42,185 nucleotides of DNA from Deltaproteobacteria bacterium (GTDB taxonomy: Bacteria > Myxococcota_A > Polyangia > JAAYKL01), in contig JAUVAN010000003.1 of the NCBI GenBank assembly GCA_030591725.1, positions 1-42,185 on the forward strand, read 5' to 3'. Of the stretch, positions 19,370 through 26,104 are shown piece after piece. The translations under genes and the position numbers were made by a program. The stretch's first letter is position 1. Each line of letters opens with the position of its first letter. The notes under the pieces were generated by a model that did no database searches, was not told the origin of the DNA, and was given only the letters and a program-made list of their open reading frames with translations.

Positions 19370-20107
19370 ATGAGACGTTTCAAGAAGCCGGTGGTCGATA
19401 AGGTCGATCCTCGATACCCCGAATACGAGATTGCGCAAAAAAGCAGACGGGAATTCATGGTCCTTCTGGGGGGCGCGGGAGCGGCGAGCCTGCTGATGGG
19501 TTGCGGTTCAAAAAATGAGCCGTTGGCGGGAAAGGTCACTTCTCCTCACGGGAAACTCGACGGGACAGACGTTTCTGAAGGTGCCGACTCGGCGCTCCTG
19601 ATCGCAAAGGAACCCGGTGATGAGCCGTCTGATAGCCAGCGCAAGCCGTCTCCTCCGGGTATGCCGCCACGGCCCGAGCATCTGGAAGTGCTCCGTCTTC
19701 CGCCCAACGCTGTTTACATTGCCTCCTTCTCCGGGGGCGGCAGCATCTCCTTCGCCGTATGGATAGAACACGACAATCCCAACCTCAGACCGTTCGTTCA
19801 CAAGAACCTCGATACGATAGGAAAAGCATTCACTGACGTAATCTCAAGGGGGTTTCACGCCTCGGATTTCGATCATCCCCGGGGCGAGGCGAGCGCAACG
19901 CGGCGTTTGCAAGAAACACTTGAGAAGCTCTACACAGGCGAGACAGGCGAACCCGCGAGAATAGGGTACTTGCGGCTCGAGATAAAACGCAATGACGACA
20001 AGATACCGGTTCCCGGCGGAATCGTAGCCCCGGTCGAACCCGAACCGCGTCCACGCCCTCGAGGTGTACCCGTGCTCAGGCCCATCATCCCAAAGGGAGT
20101 CAAGTGA
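19370..20107 (+). CDS. Tat-signal lipoprotein-like protein 1, paralog set adjacent to radical SAM enzyme
   Basis: 'DPRYPEYEIAQKSRREFMVLLGGAGAASLLMGCG' (twin Arg plus lipobox-like LLMGC); core 'SISFAVWIEHDNPNLRPFVHKNLDTIGKAFTDVI...'; C-terminus 'EPEPRPRPRGVPVLRP'. ATG at 19370 preferred over 19328. Confidence 0.75.
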   Translation: MRRFKKPVVDKVDPRYPEYEIAQKSRREFMVLLGGAGAASLLMGCGSKNEPLAGKVTSPHGKLDGTDVSEGADSALLIAKEPGDEPSDSQRKPSPPGMPPRPEHLEVLRLPPNAVYIASFSGGGSISFAVWIEHDNPNLRPFVHKNLDTIGKAFTDVISRGFHASDFDHPRGEASATRRLQETLEKLYTGETGEPARIGYLRLEIKRNDDKIPVPGGIVAPVEPEPRPRPRGVPVLRPIIPKGVK

Positions 20108-20205
20108 TTGAACGCCGTTCCTGACGCGGTGCCGAATAATCACTGATCCTTTTATCGTTTCATTCGTCGAAAGAACCAGGGGCGGAAAACCCCCGGGGTA
20201 AAAAA

Positions 20206-20814
20206 ATGAAACGATCAAAAAATCCAGTCCGGGCATCGAGTAATCCAGCGTATCCAGAAGCCCGCGATGTATCCCACGTCAACCGCAGGAAGTTCATCTC
20301 GCTGCTCACGGCGGGAACAGCCTCCATTGCTGTCTTCGGCGCGGCGAAGGCCATTGGCGCGGCCCCTCACGATCCCCGTTTCGCGCCTCCTCCCCCGCCC
20401 CGGCCGTACGACCCGCCCGATCATCCGGTCCCTGGCGGGATGCGGCCTCCGGTCTTTGCCAACTACCGCTTACCTTCCCATGGGAGCTGGTCGACAATGA
20501 TGGATGACGGGCGTTACGTATCCTATGCCCTCTGGATCAAATACGACTACACCGAAGTGTTGAGATGCGTGAAGAACAGCAGTTCCGCCATCCAGAGTTA
20601 CCTCGGCGAGCTCGTGCGCAGATACCTGTACACTGAGAATATGTACAACCCCCGGCGTTTGAGAAAAGTCGAGCGGAAGATCCTGAAGAAGATCCGACGC
20701 CTCCTCCCGGATGTTCTCGACGACGACCTGTTGGGCGTGGAACTTGAAATACTTCGGGAAAAATACATTCAACCACTGGACGGCGATGTAGCCATCCCGC
20801 ACTATTTCGACTGA
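20206..20814 (+). CDS. Tat-signal protein 2, paralog set adjacent to radical SAM enzyme
   Basis: 'NPAYPEARDVSHVNRRKFISLLTAGTASIAVFGAAKAIGAA' Tat signal; Pro-rich segment; core 'YVSYALWIKYDYTEVLRCVKNSSSAIQSYLGELVRRYL...'. Confidence 0.75.
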   Translation: MKRSKNPVRASSNPAYPEARDVSHVNRRKFISLLTAGTASIAVFGAAKAIGAAPHDPRFAPPPPPRPYDPPDHPVPGGMRPPVFANYRLPSHGSWSTMMDDGRYVSYALWIKYDYTEVLRCVKNSSSAIQSYLGELVRRYLYTENMYNPRRLRKVERKILKKIRRLLPDVLDDDLLGVELEILREKYIQPLDGDVAIPHYFD

Positions 20815-21536
20815 TGGCACGTAACAAGAAACCTGCATTCGCGGTTGCGGAACCGACGTATCCCAGCGTCGAAGACGCCGGAATCAACCGCAGGCGTTTT
20901 CTCGCAATTCTGGCCGGCGGCGCGGCGGCCACCGCGATCTTCACCGGTTGCAAAAAGAATGAACACGAAAGGCTTCCCGGACAAGAACCGGTTCCCCGGC
21001 TGTCAGGAGTAGCGCCCAACCCGGATCCGCCGGTGGAGGTAATTCCGCGTGCGTTCGCAATTCCCAGGATAGTACTCCCCGGTCTCGTCGATCTGAGCAA
21101 CGACCTGAATGCCCCCCCGCCCAACATTACCGGCATGCAGGTGAATCTGCCCGATCGAACATCTACGGCATTCACCCTCTTCTTTTCGTGGGAGACTGAC
21201 GCAGATCGCGACCTGATTGTCCGCCGTGCCGATCTGCTCATGACGACGGCGAGCAATTACCTTTCGAGCAGCTGCAATCATCGCTCTGTCACCGATCCGG
21301 TTGGCATTACCGAGACCCGGAACGCCCTTCGGCCGCTGCTCCTGGACAAACTCGGGAGACCGGGGCGAATTTACTTCCTCGATATCCAGTTCGGGCGGGT
21401 GGCACGTGTAGACCATGTCATGGGTCGTACGCCCAGACCCAGACCCCGGCCCCGGCCCCGGCCGAGACCGAAACCGCGCCTGAATGGCAAGTCTGCGATG
21501 CCGTTGAACGTCAAGGACCCCTTCAAGGAACGTTGA
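20814..21536 (+). CDS. Tat-signal lipoprotein-like protein 3 with (PR)n C-terminal tract, paralog set adjacent to radical SAM enzyme
   Basis: 'EPTYPSVEDAGINRRRFLAILAGGAAATAIFTGC'; core 'STAFTLFFSWETDADRDLIVRRADLLMTTASNYLSS...GRIYFLDIQFGR'; tail 'RTPRPRPRPRPRPRPKPR'. TGATG overlap with both neighbours. Confidence 0.78.
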   Translation: MARNKKPAFAVAEPTYPSVEDAGINRRRFLAILAGGAAATAIFTGCKKNEHERLPGQEPVPRLSGVAPNPDPPVEVIPRAFAIPRIVLPGLVDLSNDLNAPPPNITGMQVNLPDRTSTAFTLFFSWETDADRDLIVRRADLLMTTASNYLSSSCNHRSVTDPVGITETRNALRPLLLDKLGRPGRIYFLDIQFGRVARVDHVMGRTPRPRPRPRPRPRPKPRLNGKSAMPLNVKDPFKER

Positions 21537-22630
21537 TGGACGTAACTCTTTTCCTGAATCATGCGTGCAATATGGCTTGCACATACTGCTACAACGGCAA
21601 CAAGTTTCATCGCCCCATGTCGGAAGAGATAATGCGAAAGGCCGTTGAGATGGCCTTCTTCGGGAAGGACGCGCGTGTCTCATTCTTCGGTGGCGAGCCG
21701 TTACTGGAGTGGGAAATGATGCAGCGGGCCATGGCCTACGCCCGCGATCTGGAGAAAAACAAATACGAGGGCAAGACCCCCGTGCGCTTCTCCATGACCA
21801 CCAATGGAACCCTGGTGTCAAGGGAGGTGCTCGAGATCCTGAAGAACGAACGCTTTCACCTCGTCTTCAGCCTCGACGGAAACCGCGAGTCACATGAGCG
21901 CACCCGATCCTTCGCGAACGGCGCCTCTTCGTATGATGTGATCGTGGAAAACCTGAAGCGCGCAGTCAAGGCCATTCCTTCGGTGGAGACAATAACGGTC
22001 ATCGATCCCCAAAACGCCGAGCTGATCCCTGAGTCGTTCGAATCGATAATGTCCCTCGGCGTGAAGAACCTGAACTTCTCCCTGAATTACGAAGCCGAAT
22101 GGACCGACGAGCAAGTGGCGACGCTCGAGCATTCTCTCGATCGGCTGGTGGATATCTATATCGCAAAATACCGTGAGGGTATCGACTTCGCGCTGGATCT
22201 GTTCGACTCCAAGGTGATCACCCACCTCAAGGGCGGATACGCCTGTCGAGATCGGTGCAAGTTTGGAAAGGAAGAACTCTGCGTTGCCCCCAGCGGCATG
22301 CTCTATCCCTGCGAGCGCCTGGTTGGAGAGGATACCCGTCATGACGTGACGATCGGAGACATCTGGAAGGGCCCCGATCTCCAGAAGGTTGTGGAGATGG
22401 GCAAACAAAAGGACGAGCCCGACGCCGAATGTGTGGACTGCAAGCTCCAGCACCGCTGTATGTTCTGGTGCGGCTGCGTCAACTACGCAACCACGGGCAA
22501 CGTGGGAGAGACGTCCGGTATCCTTTGCAAGCTCGAGCAGATGACCATCGCGGCTGCCGACAGGGCGGCGGGAACGCTCTTCAAGGAAGAAAACCCGATG
22601 TTTATCGGAAAGTTCTACTGCGCCACGTAG
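21536..22630 (+). CDS. Radical SAM/SPASM domain protein, putative peptide/protein-modifying maturase
   Basis: 'LFLNHACNMACTYCYNG' (CxxxCxxC), 'VSFFGGEPLLEWEMM' (GGEP), 'SMTTNGTL'; C-terminal SPASM-type cysteines 'CRDRCKFGKEELCVAPSGMLYPCERLVGE...ECVDCKLQHRCMFWCGC'. Confidence 0.93.
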   Translation: MDVTLFLNHACNMACTYCYNGNKFHRPMSEEIMRKAVEMAFFGKDARVSFFGGEPLLEWEMMQRAMAYARDLEKNKYEGKTPVRFSMTTNGTLVSREVLEILKNERFHLVFSLDGNRESHERTRSFANGASSYDVIVENLKRAVKAIPSVETITVIDPQNAELIPESFESIMSLGVKNLNFSLNYEAEWTDEQVATLEHSLDRLVDIYIAKYREGIDFALDLFDSKVITHLKGGYACRDRCKFGKEELCVAPSGMLYPCERLVGEDTRHDVTIGDIWKGPDLQKVVEMGKQKDEPDAECVDCKLQHRCMFWCGCVNYATTGNVGETSGILCKLEQMTIAAADRAAGTLFKEENPMFIGKFYCAT

Positions 22631-22696
22631 ACTGGTTTTTCAGGGGAAAATGGCAACCTGTAAGAAGTGCGGCGACCGCCGCTCAGGAACTTAACC

Positions 22697-22918
22697 TCAC
22701 GAGAATCCACCGCCTCCACCGCAAGATCCCCTCGGCGCGCCGCAGGCGGGAAGCGACCCGCCCGACGAGCCCATGGAGACGGCAAATGACGAGAGAACCC
22801 GCTCTACGTCGTGGGAACCGCACCCGGGGCATTCCACGTCTTTGTTATCTTTCGAGTTGCGGATCAACTCCTCGAACACGTCGCTGCATTTTGTGCATTT
22901 GAACTCGTACATGGGCAT
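22697..22918 (-). CDS. FmdB family zinc ribbon protein
   Basis: 'MPMYEFKCTKCSDVFEELIRNSKDNKDVECPGCGSHDVERVLSSFAV' is a typical FmdB/CxxC regulatory zinc ribbon. Confidence 0.93.
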   Translation of the reverse strand: MPMYEFKCTKCSDVFEELIRNSKDNKDVECPGCGSHDVERVLSSFAVSMGSSGGSLPACGAPRGSCGGGGGFS

Positions 22919-22939
22919 GGGAAGAACTCCTTTTTTTAC

Positions 22940-24490
22940 CTAGTCTGAAATCAGCGAACGTCCGGTCATTTCCTGAGGGACCGGCAAGTTCATGAGGTGG
23001 AGTATGGTGGGCGCCACATCCCGCAGGGAGCCGCCCGATCGAAGGGTTACCTCTTTATATCGATCATCCACCAGAATGAGGGGCACCGGATTGAGGGTAT
23101 GGGCCGTGTGGGGCTCCCTCGTGCGTTCGTCCAGCATCTGCTCGCTGTTTCCGTGATCGGCCGTCACCAGCATTGCTCCGCCCCTGGCCATGATCGCATC
23201 GCGCAGCCGACCGAGCTGGACATCTACGGTAGCTGCCGCCTCCACCGCCGCCGCGAGCACCCCCGTGTGTCCAACCATGTCCGGGTTGGCGAAGTTCACC
23301 AGGATGAAGTTGTCGTTGTGCTTCTCGATGCGGGCGATCACGGCGTCAGCCACCTTCGATGCGCTCATGTCCGGCGCCAGATCGTATGTGGCCACCTCCC
23401 TGGGGGATGGGATGAGCTGCCGTTCCTCGAGGGGAAAAGGCTCCTCTGCGCCGCCGTTGAAAAAGAATGTGACGTGGGCGTATTTCTCGGTTTCGGCGAA
23501 TCGGTATTGGTGGAGGTTCCGGTCGGCAATTACCCGGCCGAGGATGTTGCTCAGGGGGTGCGGCAAAAAGGCTGCGGGAAGGCCGAAGTCGGAACGGTAC
23601 TCGGTCATGCAGATATAGGTTGCGAGACTGGGGATTTCTTCACGGGGAAACTGCGTAAAATCCGCGTCCGTGAGCGCCATGGTGATCTCCCTGGCTCTGT
23701 CCGCCCGGAAGTTGAAGAAGAAAACACCGTCCCCGTCGACGATATTCCCCCTGGGCTCGCCGTCGTCGCCGACGATTATCCGAGGCTCGATGAACTCGTC
23801 CGACTGACCGGCCTCGTACGCAGCGGCCACCGCCTCATCGCTTGTGTTGTGCCGGGATCCTTTGCCTGAAACATGGGCATCGTATCCGCGCCTCACGCGA
23901 TCCCAGCGATTATCCCGATCCATGCTCCAGTAACGGCCCACCACGACGGCGATCTCAGCCTTGCCGAAGATTTTCTTCTCGATTTCTGCCAGGTAGTCGC
24001 GCGCCGAGTAAGGCGGCGTGTCGCGCCCGTCGGTCAGGGCGTGTAGAAATACCCGGATGCCGGCCCCGCTGAGAAGATCGATCAACGCGTAGAGGTGCTC
24101 GAGGGAACTGTGCACCCCGCCAGGGGAGCAGAGCCCCATCACGTGCGCCCGCCCGCCCGATGCCCTGATCTTTTCTATGGCATCCTGGAAGACGGGGTTA
24201 TTCGTAAAACTTCCGTCCTCGAGTGCGTCGTTGATGCGAGTGAGCTCCTGCTTCACCACGCGACCCGACCCCAGGTTGAGATGTCCCACCTCGGAGTTGC
24301 CCATCTGCCCGTCGTCCGGAAGGCCCACGGCCTTCCCGTGCGCCAGAAGGGCAGTGTGCGGTCGGCTGGACCAGAGATCGTCGAAGACGGGTGTCGCAGC
24401 CAGGGAGAGCGCATTATACGGCCCGGCCGGGGCCATCCCCCAGCCGTCCATGACAACCAGCAACACCGGGCTCGTACCTGTCTCGTTCAT
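22940..24490 (-). CDS. gpmI: 2,3-bisphosphoglycerate-independent phosphoglycerate mutase
   Basis: 'VLLVVMDGWG', 'GQMGNSEVGHLNLGSGRVVKQELTRI', 'HALTDGRDTPP', 'VTADHGNSEQM'. ATG at 24490. Confidence 0.97.
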   Translation of the reverse strand: MNETGTSPVLLVVMDGWGMAPAGPYNALSLAATPVFDDLWSSRPHTALLAHGKAVGLPDDGQMGNSEVGHLNLGSGRVVKQELTRINDALEDGSFTNNPVFQDAIEKIRASGGRAHVMGLCSPGGVHSSLEHLYALIDLLSGAGIRVFLHALTDGRDTPPYSARDYLAEIEKKIFGKAEIAVVVGRYWSMDRDNRWDRVRRGYDAHVSGKGSRHNTSDEAVAAAYEAGQSDEFIEPRIIVGDDGEPRGNIVDGDGVFFFNFRADRAREITMALTDADFTQFPREEIPSLATYICMTEYRSDFGLPAAFLPHPLSNILGRVIADRNLHQYRFAETEKYAHVTFFFNGGAEEPFPLEERQLIPSPREVATYDLAPDMSASKVADAVIARIEKHNDNFILVNFANPDMVGHTGVLAAAVEAAATVDVQLGRLRDAIMARGGAMLVTADHGNSEQMLDERTREPHTAHTLNPVPLILVDDRYKEVTLRSGGSLRDVAPTILHLMNLPVPQEMTGRSLISD

Positions 24491-24513
24491 GATTTGCTCC
24501 GAAATGCGAAACT

Positions 24514-24954
24514 CTATTTCTGGTATGGCACGTTTCTGATTATGCACAAGGCGCGATAGAGTTGTTCCATCAACATCAGGCGCGCCATCCGGTGTGGGAG
24601 GGTCATTTTCGAGAGTGCCAGGGTGAGCCCGGCGGCGTTCACCACATCGTCCGGCAGGCCGTCAGCTCCTCCTATTGAGAGCGTTACCTGGCGAAACCCC
24701 CTGTTCATCCATCCCGAGACGATCTTCGCAAACTGCCGGGAGTCGTGCTCCTCGCCCCGTTCGTCCAGCGCTACCAGGAGATCTCCCTTTTCGGCTTCCT
24801 TGAGCATTCTTGCGGCGATGCGGTCTTCGCGATCTTTCTTCAGGATGACCTCGTCCACGGGCAGGAACTTACGGCAGCGGGACGCATAGTCGGCCACCGC
24901 CGAGGCAAACGGATCGGATCGTTCTCTTCCGACGCTGACTATCTTGAGTTTCAC
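24514..24954 (-). CDS. rlmH: 23S rRNA (pseudouridine(1915)-N(3))-methyltransferase
   Basis: 'LLVALDERGEEHDSRQFAKIV', 'SIGGADGLPDDV', 'ALSKMTLPHRMARLMLMEQLYRA' signature. Confidence 0.95.
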   Translation of the reverse strand: MKLKIVSVGRERSDPFASAVADYASRCRKFLPVDEVILKKDREDRIAARMLKEAEKGDLLVALDERGEEHDSRQFAKIVSGWMNRGFRQVTLSIGGADGLPDDVVNAAGLTLALSKMTLPHRMARLMLMEQLYRALCIIRNVPYQK

Positions 24955-24960
24955 CCGGTT

Positions 24961-25320
24961 CTACCGGCTCTCGGCGACCCGCCGGATCGGCACCCTTACC
25001 GCGTCGATCCAGAGACCTTCCAGGTCGTAGAATCCGCGTGTCATATCCTCGAAGATATGGACCACGACTTCACCGTAATCCATGAGCACCCAATTGTTGT
25101 TCTCACGTCCTTCCACCCCGAGCGCCGTGACGCCCTCCTTCTTGAGAGTCGCCTCCACCTCCGAGGCGATGGCGTCCACCTGGCGATCCGTTCGCCCCGA
25201 GCAGATCACGATGTAGTCGGTGTAGTCCACCTTCTGCCCCACATCCATGATCTCCACTGATAGTGCTTGTTTTTCCAGCGCCGTATCGGCAATTTGAAGG
25301 GCCAATTCCTTTGCGTTCAA
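24961..25320 (-). CDS. rsfS: Ribosomal silencing factor
   Basis: 'DYTDYIVICSGRTDRQVDAIASEVE', 'WVLMDYGEVVVHIFEDMTRGFYDLEGLW'; adjacent to rlmH. Confidence 0.95.
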   Translation of the reverse strand: MNAKELALQIADTALEKQALSVEIMDVGQKVDYTDYIVICSGRTDRQVDAIASEVEATLKKEGVTALGVEGRENNNWVLMDYGEVVVHIFEDMTRGFYDLEGLWIDAVRVPIRRVAESR

Positions 25321-25330
25321 ACGTTACCTC

Positions 25331-26017
25331 CTACAGACCGAACTCGACCGCAACGAGGAACATGATGTTCATCGCCCGGATCGAGTCGTCGAATTCGTCG
25401 GGCATATCCTTGTATTCGTTGAGAACGTGCAGCGACCAGTACATTCCCGGCACGATGGAGATGGGTCCGACGGGGATGGCATACCCAACCCTTAACCGCG
25501 GTCCCATGTTGAAGCGTCGGAAATTGTCCCAGTCGTCTCCATCCCATTTGTGCTCGGTTTCGGTGTCCCCGGACTCTGATTTGCTCTTCCCCGTGAGGGC
25601 GAACGCAATCTCCCAGGCCGCGCCGATCTGCAGCCCTTTGATGTTCAGCATGACGCCCAGGGGAATGGTCAAGTAGGCGAACTTCAACCTGGTTTCGTAG
25701 TCGGCTTCGTAGCCCATTTCTTCTATGGTCCCCTCCTCGCGCGTTCCCTTCCCGACTATTCCCAGGCCGGCCTCCAGCGCCAGCAACGGCGTAAGATAGA
25801 AATCGAAATACGCGCCGCCGCCGCCCGCGAATCTGAACTTGGCGTCGTCGTAGTCTCCTACCTCATGGGCCATGCCCATCGTTACGTAGCCTCCGATTGC
25901 CATTGTTTTACCGTCATCCGGAACGTCGACGGTCAACACCGCCGTCTCCTGCGCCGAGGCGCTGGAACAGATGAGGCAGGTAGCAAGTGCGAGCCCGACT
26001 ATTGATGCTTTTTTCAT
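25331..26017 (-). CDS. Outer membrane beta-barrel-like protein
   Basis: Signal peptide 'MKKASIVGLALATCLICSSASAQ', then beta-barrel pattern 'GGGGAYFDFYLTPLLALEAGLGIVGKG...PLGVMLNIKGLQIGAAWEIAFALTG'. ATG at 26017. Confidence 0.75.
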   Translation of the reverse strand: MKKASIVGLALATCLICSSASAQETAVLTVDVPDDGKTMAIGGYVTMGMAHEVGDYDDAKFRFAGGGGAYFDFYLTPLLALEAGLGIVGKGTREEGTIEEMGYEADYETRLKFAYLTIPLGVMLNIKGLQIGAAWEIAFALTGKSKSESGDTETEHKWDGDDWDNFRRFNMGPRLRVGYAIPVGPISIVPGMYWSLHVLNEYKDMPDEFDDSIRAMNIMFLVAVEFGL

Positions 26018-26104
26018 AATTCCCTCCTGTCGACACCATGATGGCGTTGACGAAAAATGTGATACCATGTTTCCCTTTTCAAAAGAGAACACCAAGGAAG
26101 AGCC

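Noticed and set aside
22997-23869. 290-aa plus-strand ORF within gpmI
   Set aside because: Antisense to a clear gpmI coding frame; no recognisable domain.
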